Origin: Amycolatopsis thermalba
Lineage (GTDB): Bacteria; Actinomycetota; Actinomycetes; Mycobacteriales; Pseudonocardiaceae
DNA: 64,000 nucleotides
Assembly: GCF_003385215.1 (NCBI RefSeq)
Contig: NZ_PQHW01000004.1
Coordinates: 62,001-126,000, forward strand
Direction: 5' to 3'
Shown: positions 51,083-59,053 of the stretch, piece after piece
How the letters are laid out: each line of letters starts with the position of its first letter
How positions within the stretch are numbered: position 1 is the stretch's first letter
Made by a program: the position numbers and the translations under genes
The notes under the pieces: generated by a model
Databases searched by the model: none
The model's input: only the letters and a program-made list of their open reading frames with translations
What the model was told of the DNA's origin: nothing

Positions 51083-51129
51083 CTGGTATTACTATACCGG
51101 AGGTGCGCTAGGGTGGCGGTATAATAATA
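51083..51129. promoter_or_regulatory. Paired GGTAT-N4-ATACC operators between P450 and map
   Basis: GGTATTACTATACC (51083-51096) and GGTATAATAATACC (51116-51129) are both palindromes; the complement of the first matches the second at 13 of 14 bases. Their centres are 33 bp apart, about three helical turns. The right copy contains TATAAT (51118-51123), a possible -10 for map; the left contains TATAGT on the other strand for the P450 gene. The regulator is not identified. Confidence 0.7.
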
Positions 51130-51155
51130 CCGAACACCGTGACGTGAGGTTTTTC

Positions 51156-51935
51156 GTGATCGAACTGAAGACGCCCGCCGAGATCGACCGCATGCACGTG
51201 GCCGGGCGGTTCGTCGCCGAGGTGCTCACCGAGATCGGCCGGCTCGCCGATGTGGGTGTCAACCTCCTGGACCTGGAGCACCACGCGCGCGGCATGATCA
51301 AGCGGCGCGGGGCGGAGTCGTGCTACTGGGACTACGCGCCGTCCTTCGGCAAGGGCCCGTTCCGCAACGTGATCTGCCTGTCGGTCAACGACGCCGTCCT
51401 GCACGGCCTGCCGCACGACTACACGCTGCGCGACGGGGACGTACTCACCGCGGACCTCGCGGTCGGCATCGACGGCTGGGTGGCCGACTCGGCGCGCACC
51501 ATCGTCGTCGGAACCGCCGCCGAGGAGGACCTGCGGCTCATCCGCGCCACCGAGGAAGCACTGGAGGCGGCCATCGAGGCGGCCCGTCCGGGCAACCGCC
51601 TCGGCGACATCTCGGCGGCGATCTGGGCGGTGGCCTCCGGCTACGGCTACCCGGTCAACACCGAGTTCGGCGGTCACGGCATCGGCCGCACCATGCACGA
51701 GGACCTGCACGTGCCCAACAAGGGCCGGGCCGGCCGCGGCCTGAAGCTCCAGCCGGGCCTCACCCTCGCGCTCGAACCGTGGTTCGCCCGCACCACCGAT
51801 CGGATCGTGTACGACCCGGACGGCTGGACGATCCGCTCGGCCGACGGCTCCCGCACGGCCCACTCCGAGCACACGGTCGCCATCACCGAGGACGGCCCGC
51901 GGGTGCTCACCCGGCGGGAATCGGAAGGAGACTAG
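51156..51935 (+). CDS. map: Type I methionine aminopeptidase
   Basis: 259 residues, family length. All five metal ligands are present: Asp100, Asp111, His174, Glu207 and Glu238, plus the catalytic His in VLHGLP (His83). GTG 51156 is chosen because GAGG lies six bases upstream; GTG 51144 is an alternative. It removes initiator methionine. It is not in a ribosomal-protein context and shares an operator-controlled divergent promoter with a P450, which suggests a specialised paralogue rather than the housekeeping copy. Confidence 0.92.
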   Translation: MIELKTPAEIDRMHVAGRFVAEVLTEIGRLADVGVNLLDLEHHARGMIKRRGAESCYWDYAPSFGKGPFRNVICLSVNDAVLHGLPHDYTLRDGDVLTADLAVGIDGWVADSARTIVVGTAAEEDLRLIRATEEALEAAIEAARPGNRLGDISAAIWAVASGYGYPVNTEFGGHGIGRTMHEDLHVPNKGRAGRGLKLQPGLTLALEPWFARTTDRIVYDPDGWTIRSADGSRTAHSEHTVAITEDGPRVLTRRESEGD

Positions 51936-52102
51936 CTGTAGTGCCCGACGAGGTTGGTGACGCGTGGAGGTAGGCCCATTCATCGGCCAGGGCCGCCTTG
52001 ATCAACCCGACGCACCGACACACTGTCCACGATCCCTGCCGCCAGCACGCCGCAAAAATCGGTTCGGGATACGGGAGTTGCGGCGTATCCTGATCTTCGC
52101 AC

Positions 52103-52243
52103 GCCGGTCACCTCGGACAGGCCCGGTGCGCAGGCGAGGGTTACTTCCGGTTCACCAGGTTCGACTCCTGCGCCTCCGCAAGGAGGTGGAAACCTTCACC
52201 GACTCCTTCTCGGGCCTGTCCGAGGTCGCCGGCTCCCCTTTTT
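52103..52243 (+). ncRNA. yrlA: Y RNA (YrlA-like) with tRNA-like module
   Basis: A 16-bp perfect stem joins 52110-52125 (ACCTCGGACAGGCCCG) to 52211-52226; across a C-C mismatch and G-T pair it continues with 52103-52107/52229-52233. Inside is a tRNA-like module: acceptor-like 52128-52136 with 52171-52179 (one C-C mismatch), directly followed by a T-arm CAGG-TTCGACT-CCTG (52156-52170); no anticodon arm. A second hairpin spans 52180-52208 (AAGGAG/CTCCTT). TTTTT (52239-52243) ends the RNA. A possible promoter has TATCCT at 52086. The adjacent rsr gene fits a Ro60-bound Y RNA. Confidence 0.75.
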
Positions 52244-52259
52244 CCCCTGCGAGGCAGGC

Positions 52260-53786
52260 ATGTCCAAGTTCAACCTGCTCCGCCGAAGACCGGCGAACCG
52301 GTCCCCGATCGTCACGGCCGCGGTGCCCGGTGTCGTCAACCACCAGGGCGGCACCGGTTACGCCCGCGACACCAAGTCCGAGCTGTTCCTGCTCGCGGTC
52401 GCGAACATGGTCGGCGAGGACACCTTCTACGAGCAGGCGGGCGACCGGGACAGCCGCTACGCCGAGCTGGTCCGCCGCGCCGCGCTCGGCGATCCACAGT
52501 GGACGGCGCGGTTCCTGCGCTGGCTGCGCACCGAGGCGAACATGCGCTCCGCCTCGCTCGTCGGCGCGGCCGAGTTCGTCAAGGCACGCCTGGACGGCGG
52601 CGCCGACGACGGGCCGTCCAACCGCGCCGTCGTGGCGAGTGTGCTGCGGCGGGCGGACGAGCCGGGCGAGCTGATCGCGTACTGGTTCAGCCGCTACGGC
52701 CGCCGCCTGCCCAAGCCGGTCAAGCGCGGGGTCGCCGACGCGGTCGGGGCGCTGTACGACGAGCGGTCGGTCCTGAAGTGGGACAGCGGTAGTCGCGGTG
52801 TGCGATTCGCCGACGTGCTGCGCCTGGTGCACCCGCAGCCGCGGGACGCCGTGCAGGACGCGCTCTTTGCACACCTCCTGCGCGGCGGCACGGCGCCGGA
52901 GCTGGACCTGCTGGCCCGGCGGCGGGCGCTCATGGCGCTCCCGGTGGAGCGTCGGCGAGCGGCCCTGGACCCCGCGCAGCTGCGGGCCGCCGGCATGACG
53001 TGGGAGGCGCTGGCCGGGCACCTGCAGGGCCCGCTGGACGCGGCGGCGTGGCAGGCCGTCATCCCGGGCATGGGGTACATGGCGCTGCTGCGCAACCTGC
53101 GCAACTTCGACGAGGCCGGGCTGCCGGACGAGGTGGCCGACCGCGTCGCGGCCCGGCTCGCCGATCCGGCGGAGGTGGCGCGGTCGCGGCAGTTCCCGTT
53201 CCGGTTCCTGTCCGCCTACCGCGCGGCGCCGTCGCTGCGGTGGGGACCGGCGCTGGAGCGCGCCCTGCACGCGTCGCTGTCCAACGTGCCCTCCCTGCCG
53301 GGGCGGACGCTGATCCTGATCGACCGGTCCGCCTCCATGTGGATGAGCGGCAGGCGGTCGGCGGTCACGTTCGCCGACCAGGCCGCCCTGTTCGGGTGCG
53401 CGCTGGCGGTGCGGGCGCAGCGGCCGACGGTGGTGGTGTACGGCTGGGACAGCCGCGAGGTGCGGGTTCCGCGCGGCGGGTCGCTGCTGCCGTTCGTCGA
53501 CAGCCTCGACAAGTTCCCGGCCACCAACACCGCGGCGGCGGTGCGCAGGCACTACCGCCGCCACGACCGGGTCGTCATCGTCACCGACGAGCAGTCGGCC
53601 ACGGCGGACGCGTCGATGGGTGTGCCGGACCGGGTTCCGCTGTACGTGTGGAACGTCGCCGGGTACGCCACCGGCAACACGCCGTCCGGGCTGGGCACGC
53701 GGCACACGTTCGGCGGGCTGACCGACGCGGCCTTCCGGATGATCCCGCTGCTGGAGTCCGGCCGGGACGCGGACTGGCCGTTCTGA
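52260..53786 (+). CDS. rsr: Ro60/Rsr ortholog (TROVE domain and vWA domain)
   Basis: 508 residues, close to the size of Deinococcus Rsr and Ro60. Residues about 25-345 form the TROVE HEAT-repeat ring (SELFLLAVANMVGEDTFYEQ, RFLRWLRTEANMRS, MGYMALLRNLRN). Residues 350-505 are a von Willebrand A domain with MIDAS residues Asp355-x-Ser357-x-Ser359 and VTDEQSA. It binds Y RNA and misfolded RNA and may tether PNPase. It follows the putative Y RNA by 17 bp; ATG 52260 has GAGG upstream. No rtcB or PNPase gene is nearby. Confidence 0.92.
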   Translation: MSKFNLLRRRPANRSPIVTAAVPGVVNHQGGTGYARDTKSELFLLAVANMVGEDTFYEQAGDRDSRYAELVRRAALGDPQWTARFLRWLRTEANMRSASLVGAAEFVKARLDGGADDGPSNRAVVASVLRRADEPGELIAYWFSRYGRRLPKPVKRGVADAVGALYDERSVLKWDSGSRGVRFADVLRLVHPQPRDAVQDALFAHLLRGGTAPELDLLARRRALMALPVERRRAALDPAQLRAAGMTWEALAGHLQGPLDAAAWQAVIPGMGYMALLRNLRNFDEAGLPDEVADRVAARLADPAEVARSRQFPFRFLSAYRAAPSLRWGPALERALHASLSNVPSLPGRTLILIDRSASMWMSGRRSAVTFADQAALFGCALAVRAQRPTVVVYGWDSREVRVPRGGSLLPFVDSLDKFPATNTAAAVRRHYRRHDRVVIVTDEQSATADASMGVPDRVPLYVWNVAGYATGNTPSGLGTRHTFGGLTDAAFRMIPLLESGRDADWPF

Positions 53787-53922
53787 CCCGCGAACAAGGT
53801 CCGAATACCGACATTATCGGGAAAACAATTTCCGGAATTGCGCGAGTAACGTTCGTTCATTCCGGAACGACAAAGCGGCTGAATCTTCCCCGAGATCGTT
53901 TCCCCGGAAAAGGACGTCCCCC

Positions 53923-54528
53923 ATGCGCATGATCAGTCGCGTTCTCGGCACGGCCGCAGTGGCGGGTATCGCACTGCTGGGTCCGGCACCTGCGGTTTTC
54001 GCGCAGCCCACCGACAAGTACGACTGCAGCGATTTCACCTACCAGGAAGAGGCGCAGGCCGTTCTCGACCAGGATCGGTCGGATCCGTACGGCCTCGACG
54101 ACGACAACGACGGCAAGGCCTGCGAAACCCTGCCGAGCAAGGGCGGGCAGCCGTCCACGCCGTCCACGCCGTCCAGCACCGTCACCCAGGCCCCGCCGGT
54201 CGTCACGAGCACCAAGGCTGCCCCGGCGGACCTGGACTGCGCTGACTTCGCGACCCAGGCGCAGGCCCAGGCTGTCCTCGACGCCGACCGCAGCGACCCG
54301 CACCGCCTGGACGCCGACCACGACGGCATCGCGTGCGAGACCAGGTTCGGGGAGAAGAACACCACCGGCGGCGGTTCGCAGGTGAAGGTCAAGCCGGTCG
54401 GTGGCGTGGACACCGGCGGCGGCGACGAGGGCACCGACGCGGGCCCGGCCGTCGCGGTCGGGGCGCTCGTGCTGGTCGGCGGCGGCGCCGGCACCATGCT
54501 GCTCCTCCGGCGGCGCGCCGGCCGATGA
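53923..54528 (+). CDS. Secreted double Excalibur calcium-binding protein with C-terminal anchor
   Basis: 201 residues. Signal peptide 1-27 (cleavage near VFAQP). Two Excalibur domains (about 33-66 and 104-137), each with DCxDF and the EF-hand-like loop DxDxDGxxCE (DDDNDGKACE, DADHDGIACE). A Thr/Pro linker and Gly-rich stretch lead to a C-terminal membrane helix and RRRAGR tail. No LPxTG is visible. It is coupled to a sortase by ATGA overlap. Promoter region 53787-53922 is AT-richer than its surroundings. Confidence 0.87.
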   Translation: MRMISRVLGTAAVAGIALLGPAPAVFAQPTDKYDCSDFTYQEEAQAVLDQDRSDPYGLDDDNDGKACETLPSKGGQPSTPSTPSSTVTQAPPVVTSTKAAPADLDCADFATQAQAQAVLDADRSDPHRLDADHDGIACETRFGEKNTTGGGSQVKVKPVGGVDTGGGDEGTDAGPAVAVGALVLVGGGAGTMLLLRRRAGR

Positions 54529-55154
54529 GCACCACGCGCTGGCGCCGATGGCTCGCGTTCGCGGCCATCGGCGCCGCCCTCACCGCCTGCGGCTCCCCGG
54601 CCGAGCCGCAGCCCGCGCCGGCCGCGGCGCCGACATCGGCGCTGCCGGCGCAGACCACCACGCCGGTCACCACCCCGGTCGACGGACCCCTGCCACACTC
54701 CCGGCCGGTCACATTGGAGGTGCCCTCGATCGGGGTCCGCACCGGCCCGATCATCGACCTCGGCCTGACCGACGACGGCGCGCTGGAGGTCCCGGAGGAC
54801 GCCGTGACCACCGGCTGGTTCACCGGCAGCCCATCACCGGGGGAGACCGGGCCCGCGGTGCTCGCCGCGCACGTCGACTACAACCACGTGCCCGGCACCT
54901 TCCACCGCCTCAAGGACACCAAGCCCGGCGACCAGGCGATCGTGCACCGCGCCGACGGGACCACCGCCGTGTTCACCGTCTACCGCGTCGAGCGATACCC
55001 GAAGTCGCGGTTCCCGACCGACGACGTCTACGGCGACACGGCCGGGCCGGAGCTGCGGATGATCACCTGCGGCGGCGACTTCGACCGCTCGACCCGCAAC
55101 TACGCGGACAACGTCGTGGCCTACGCGCGCCTGTCCCAGACCTACCGCGGCTGA
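54525..55154 (+). CDS. Class F sortase, lipoprotein-like N terminus
   Basis: 209 residues. The N terminus RWRRWLAFAAIGAALTAC has a lipobox-like LTAC. The sortase barrel carries His116 (AAHVDYN), Cys182 (MITCGG) and Arg191 (STRNYADN), the complete catalytic triad. Class F sortases are actinobacterial and their targets are poorly known. ATG 54525 overlaps the Excalibur gene stop, so the coupled protein is the first candidate partner, although it lacks a recognisable sorting motif. Confidence 0.87.
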   Translation: MSTTRWRRWLAFAAIGAALTACGSPAEPQPAPAAAPTSALPAQTTTPVTTPVDGPLPHSRPVTLEVPSIGVRTGPIIDLGLTDDGALEVPEDAVTTGWFTGSPSPGETGPAVLAAHVDYNHVPGTFHRLKDTKPGDQAIVHRADGTTAVFTVYRVERYPKSRFPTDDVYGDTAGPELRMITCGGDFDRSTRNYADNVVAYARLSQTYRG

Positions 55155-55269
55155 GCCACGCCACTGCCTCCGTCGGCCGGTGACCTCGACCTCGCTGGGC
55201 GCCTGCGGGTTCAGCGTCGGGCCGAGCACCGGCCGCACACTTCTCCACTTCGGACTCCTCCGCGCGCAC

Positions 55270-55594
55270 GCAGACCGTCGTGGGGTGGCCGTCGAACCCG
55301 AGCTTCGCCCGCGCGACGCGATCCTCTACAACGAGCCGCGCGGCTCGGTGCGCACGGAGGTGAACGGGGCGCTGGTCGTGGAGAACACCGGCCCGCCGGT
55401 GCCGGCCGAGGCGCTGCGCGGCCTGTTCGAGCCGTTCCGCCGCCTGACCGGCGACCGCACGTTCCACACCAACGGCGCCGGCCTCGGGCTGTCGATCGTC
55501 CGCTCGATCACCACCGCCCACGGCGGTTCCGTGCGGGCGGACCCGGGGCCGCGCCGGTGGCCTGCGGGTCACGGCAGACGTGCCCGAGGCGTGA
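55270..55594 (+). pseudogene. Histidine kinase C-terminal remnant
   Basis: The frame keeps the ATPase part of a sensor kinase: NEPRGSVRTEVNGALVVENT, LFEPFRRLTGDR and GAGLGLSIVRSITTAHGGS. Before it, the segment joining the dimerisation domain to the N-box is deleted (RGVAVEPELRPRDAILYNEP). Near 55553 the frame shifts, and GGLRVTADVPEA then leads to TGA 55592-55594. There is no H-box, no membrane part and no nearby response regulator. It is a dead fragment. Confidence 0.7.
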
Positions 55595-55632
55595 CCGCGG
55601 AGCCGGTGACCGCGGCTCCGTGGTGGCAAGCC

Positions 55633-56253
55633 CTAGCGTCGCGCCCGCACCACGGCGTCGTGGATGGTCACCGGGTTGCCGTCCGGGTCGGTCGCGGCGC
55701 GGGGCCGCGCCTCGGCGACCTCCACCGTCCATCCGGCGGGCAACCAGCTCGCCACCTCCTCCGCGCTGCTGAACCGCTCGGGCACGTTCGGCCGCCCCAT
55801 CGTGGTCTCCAGGTCGCGCGCGTCGTGGTGCACCAGCAGCAGCGTGCCGCCCGGGGTGACCCACTCGGCGAGCCGCCCGGCCAGCTCACGCAGCTCCGCG
55901 TTGCGCAGGTGCAGGAACTGCGCCGAGATCAGGTCGAAGCGGCGGTCACCCGGGTCCCAGGTCCGCACGTCGGCCCGCACCCACTCGATCCGCTCCCCGA
56001 CTCCGGCCTGCGCGGCGTGCTCGGCCCCGCGCCGCAGCGCGGTCTCGGACAGGTCCAGCGCCGTCACGCGCCAGCCGCGCCCGGCGAGCCAGCAGCTGTC
56101 GGCTCCCTCGCCGGCCCCGATGTCCAGCGCCGCGCCCGGCGGGAGGTCCGCGGCCTCGGCGACCAGCTGCGGGTTCGGCCGTCCACTCCAGACCGCGGTG
56201 TGCGAGCGGTACCGCTCCTCCCAGAACTCCTCGCCGTACTCATCGGATCCCAT
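55633..56253 (-). CDS. SAM-dependent methyltransferase (class I)
   Basis: 206 residues. It begins with FWEERYRSHTAVWSGRPNPQ, typical of the TehB/thiopurine-like small methyltransferases, followed by SAM motif ALDIGAGEGADSCWLAGRG, acidic ALDLSETALRR and DLISAQFLHL. Substrate unknown; detoxification of thiols, metalloids or amines is common in this group. ATG 56253 lies inside the end of the upstream flavoprotein gene (14-bp overlap), so the two are coupled. Confidence 0.87.
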   Translation of the reverse strand: MGSDEYGEEFWEERYRSHTAVWSGRPNPQLVAEAADLPPGAALDIGAGEGADSCWLAGRGWRVTALDLSETALRRGAEHAAQAGVGERIEWVRADVRTWDPGDRRFDLISAQFLHLRNAELRELAGRLAEWVTPGGTLLLVHHDARDLETTMGRPNVPERFSSAEEVASWLPAGWTVEVAEARPRAATDPDGNPVTIHDAVVRARR

Positions 56254-57256
56254 GGCGCCGCACCCCTCCCACGAGTTCGCCGACCTCGCCCTCACGGGCG
56301 AACACCCCGGCGCGGTGCGCGGCGACCGCCTGCCGGGTGTCCTCCGCGACGAGGTCGGCGTTGATCGCCGCACCCGCCGTCAGCCCGCCGGACGCCGACA
56401 CGATCACCTGCGCGGTCACGTTCGCGACGTTCCCGGCGACCCACACGCCCGGCACCGCGGTGGCACCGGTCGGGTCGGCCGCCACGTACGTGCCGACCAC
56501 GTGGCCCTGCACGACCTGCTCGGTCACCTCGAGGCCGAGCGCGGTGAGCAACCCGGCGCGAGCGGTGAACCGGGGCGCGACCACGACCACCTGCCGCGGC
56601 ACGACCTCCCCGGAGGCCATCCGCACGCCGGTCAGCCGGTCCTCGCTCACCTCGACGGCCGCGACCTCGCCTTCGACCACGCGGATCCCGCGCGCGGCCA
56701 GCTCCTCGCGCTGCTCGTCGGTCAGCTCGGGCGCGTGGTGCCGGAACACCGTCACGTCCGCGCTGAGCTGCCGCCACAGCAGTGCCGCGTGCACGACCAG
56801 CGGGTTGCTGCCGATCACGCCGATCGCCTGGTCACGCGCCTCCCAGCCGTGGCAGTACGGGCAGTGCAGCACGTCGCGCCCGAACCGCTCGGCGACCCCG
56901 TCGATGTCCGGCAGCTCGTCGACCAGCCCGGTCGTCACGAGCAGGCGGCGCGCGTGGACCGACCGGCCGTCGTCCAGGGTCACCTCGAACCCGTCCCCGG
57001 TCCGGGCAGCCGCGGTCACCGTGCCCGTCACGACCTCGCCGCCGTACCCGGCCACCTCGTCGCGGCCGATGGCGACCAGCTCGGCCGGCGGGGTGCTCTC
57101 CCGGCCCAGGTAGTTGTGCACGTGCCCGGCCGGGGCGTTGCGCGGCCGGGCCGCGTCGACCACCAGCACCGACCGGCGCGCCCGGGCCAGCGCGAGTGCC
57201 CCGGCCAGGCCTGCCGCGCCGCCACCCACCACCACAACGTCGTACTTCTCGTCCAT
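56240..57256 (-). CDS. Thioredoxin-reductase-like NAD(P)/FAD-dependent oxidoreductase
   Basis: 338 residues. FAD motif VVVGGGAAGLAGALALARAR at the N terminus, NAD(P)-binding region near IGVIGSNPLVVHAAL, active-site CPYC (HCPYCHGWEARD) and the C-terminal FAD motif. The CxxC context with HGWE and the gene's separation from a thioredoxin gene suggest a stand-alone disulphide reductase of the class linked to natural-product dithiols or small-molecule disulphides. Coupled to the methyltransferase. It is divergent from the YbdK-type gene. Confidence 0.87.
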   Translation of the reverse strand: MDEKYDVVVVGGGAAGLAGALALARARRSVLVVDAARPRNAPAGHVHNYLGRESTPPAELVAIGRDEVAGYGGEVVTGTVTAAARTGDGFEVTLDDGRSVHARRLLVTTGLVDELPDIDGVAERFGRDVLHCPYCHGWEARDQAIGVIGSNPLVVHAALLWRQLSADVTVFRHHAPELTDEQREELAARGIRVVEGEVAAVEVSEDRLTGVRMASGEVVPRQVVVVAPRFTARAGLLTALGLEVTEQVVQGHVVGTYVAADPTGATAVPGVWVAGNVANVTAQVIVSASGGLTAGAAINADLVAEDTRQAVAAHRAGVFAREGEVGELVGGVRRHGIR

Positions 57257-57384
57257 GGCGGCGACTATCCGCGCGCCCGGCAGAGGTGACAAGAAAATTT
57301 GCCGGGATGGCAAAGAGCCTGCCGTCCGGGCTTGAACAGCCGCGGAGCGGGTAAACAGCGGCCACCGAGTGGAGAGGGCGAGGC

Positions 57385-58461
57385 TTGGACCAGATACCGA
57401 CGTTCGGTGTGGAAGAGGAGTTCCTGCTCGTCGACGATCAGGGACACCTGTCGGACCGTGGTCCGGAGGTGGTGGAGGCCGCCGAGCGGCCGGACGGCGA
57501 CGTGCAGCGCGAGCTCGCGCGCAGCCAGGTCGAGCTGGCGACGCAGGTGTGCCACGGCGCGGAGGAACTGCTCGACCAGCTCACGCACTTCCGCTCGCGG
57601 CTGGCGGGCGAGGCCGCGAAACGGCAGCTGCGCCTGATCGCGACCGCGACGCCGCTGCTCGCCGAGGAGCACCCGCCGGGGCTCACGCCCACCCCGCGGT
57701 ACCGGCGCATGGGCGAGCACTTCGGCCTGATCGCGCGCACCGGCACCACCTGCGGTTGCCACGTGCACGTCAAGATCCCGGACCGGGCCACGGGTGTGCG
57801 GATCAGCAACCACGTCCGGCCGTGGCTGCCGGTGCTGCTCGCGCTGACCGCGAATTCGCCGTTCGACAGCGGCCACGACACCCGGTACAGCAGCTGGCGG
57901 CACGTGCTGTGGTCGCGCTGGCCGTCGGCGGGCCCGCCACCGCTGTTCGGCTCGCTCGGCGAGTACGAGTCCCGCGTGGCCGCGATGCTCGAATCCGGCG
58001 CGATGCTGGACCGGGGCATGATCTACTGGGACATTCGGCTGTCCGAGAAGCGTCCGACGCTGGAGTTCCGCATCAGCGACGTCGCGGCGACCGCGCGCGA
58101 GGCGACGACGCTGGCGGTGCTGGTGCGGGGTCTCGTGCTCACCGCACTGTCCGAACTGGACTACCCGCCGCCGCCGGTGCCCGTCGAGGTGCTGCGGGCC
58201 AACCTGTGGCGCGCGGCCCGCGACGGCCTGGAGGGCTCGGCCCTGCACCCGGAAACCGGCCGCCTCACCCCGACTCCCGTGCTGGTCGGCCAGCTCGTCG
58301 AGCGGATTCGCCGCGCCCTCACCGAAACCGGCGACCTCGGCTTCGTGGTGGAATCGCTGAACTGGGTGCGCGAGCACGGCAACGGGGCCCAGCGTCAGCG
58401 GCGTGCCTTCGCCGCCAACGAGTCGCTCACCGACGTCGTGGACCTGCTCAGCCTGCGATAG
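57385..58461 (+). CDS. YbdK-type carboxylate-amine ligase (glutamate-cysteine ligase 2 family)
   Basis: 358 residues. TTG start at 57385 with GGAGAGGG upstream. Family motifs: TFGVEEEFLLVD at the N terminus, CGCHVHVKIPD, RYSSWRHVLWSRWP and PTLEFRISDV. The family forms peptide-like bonds between carboxylates such as glutamate and amines; biological role in actinomycetes is uncertain since they make mycothiol rather than glutathione. Its end overlaps the convergent KDPG aldolase gene by 14 bp. Confidence 0.88.
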   Translation: MDQIPTFGVEEEFLLVDDQGHLSDRGPEVVEAAERPDGDVQRELARSQVELATQVCHGAEELLDQLTHFRSRLAGEAAKRQLRLIATATPLLAEEHPPGLTPTPRYRRMGEHFGLIARTGTTCGCHVHVKIPDRATGVRISNHVRPWLPVLLALTANSPFDSGHDTRYSSWRHVLWSRWPSAGPPPLFGSLGEYESRVAAMLESGAMLDRGMIYWDIRLSEKRPTLEFRISDVAATAREATTLAVLVRGLVLTALSELDYPPPPVPVEVLRANLWRAARDGLEGSALHPETGRLTPTPVLVGQLVERIRRALTETGDLGFVVESLNWVREHGNGAQRQRRAFAANESLTDVVDLLSLR

Positions 58462-59053
58462 CTCGCTTCAGCGCGGCCAGCGCGCCGGGGTCCGCCAGTG
58501 CCGAACCGACCGCGACCGCGCGGCATCCGGCGGCGAGGAAATCGGCGGCGTTGCCGGCGTCGATCCCGCCGGTGGCGACGAACCGCACCGACGGGAACGG
58601 CGCGAGCTGCGCGGTGATCCAGTCCGCGCCCAGCTGGCGGGCGGGAAACGCTTTCAGCCACGTGTTGCCCAGGGCCAGCGCGTGCGCGATCTCGGTCGCC
58701 GTCGCCACGCCCGGCAGGTGCGGCAGGCCGAGCCGCTGCGACTCGGCGACCACGTCCGGGTGCAGTCCGGGCGCCACGGAGAACTCGGCGCCGGCCTCCC
58801 GCACCGCGCTCAGCTGGTCCACTGTGGTCACCGTGCCCGCGCCGACGCTCTTGCCCCGCTCGGCCGCTGCCTCGACGGCCGCGCGCAGCGAGGGCATCGC
58901 GTCCGGCGTCTGCACCGGGATCTCCACCAGCTCCACACCGAATTCCCAGGCACGCGTGCACATGTCCACAGTGGCCTGTGGATCGAGGCCGCGGAAGATG
59001 CCCAGCACGGGGTTGCGGTCGAGGTGCGCGGCGAAGAAGTCAGCGGCGTCCAT
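58448..59053 (-). CDS. Bifunctional KDPG/KHG aldolase family protein
   Basis: 201 residues. The class I aldolase barrel shows GTVTTVDQL, the acid/base Glu in VELVEIPVQTPDA and the Schiff-base Lys in TWLKAFPARQLGAD, with ATGGIDAGNAADFLAAGC for phosphate binding. It cleaves 2-keto-3-deoxy-6-phosphogluconate (or the galacto isomer) to pyruvate and glyceraldehyde-3-phosphate. ATG 59053 has GAGGAG upstream. It follows an IclR regulator and a ketodeoxygluconate kinase with overlaps, making one catabolic operon. Confidence 0.9.
   Translation of the reverse strand: MDAADFFAAHLDRNPVLGIFRGLDPQATVDMCTRAWEFGVELVEIPVQTPDAMPSLRAAVEAAAERGKSVGAGTVTTVDQLSAVREAGAEFSVAPGLHPDVVAESQRLGLPHLPGVATATEIAHALALGNTWLKAFPARQLGADWITAQLAPFPSVRFVATGGIDAGNAADFLAAGCRAVAVGSALADPGALAALKRAIAG

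Noticed and set aside
45285-51935. Biosynthetic gene cluster built around the P450 and LuxR regulator
   Set aside because: No core synthase, tailoring set or exporter is present; a few accessory enzymes do not make a cluster.
52128-52179. Functional tRNA gene before rsr
   Set aside because: There is a T-arm and acceptor-like stem but no anticodon arm or full length; it is part of a larger structured RNA.
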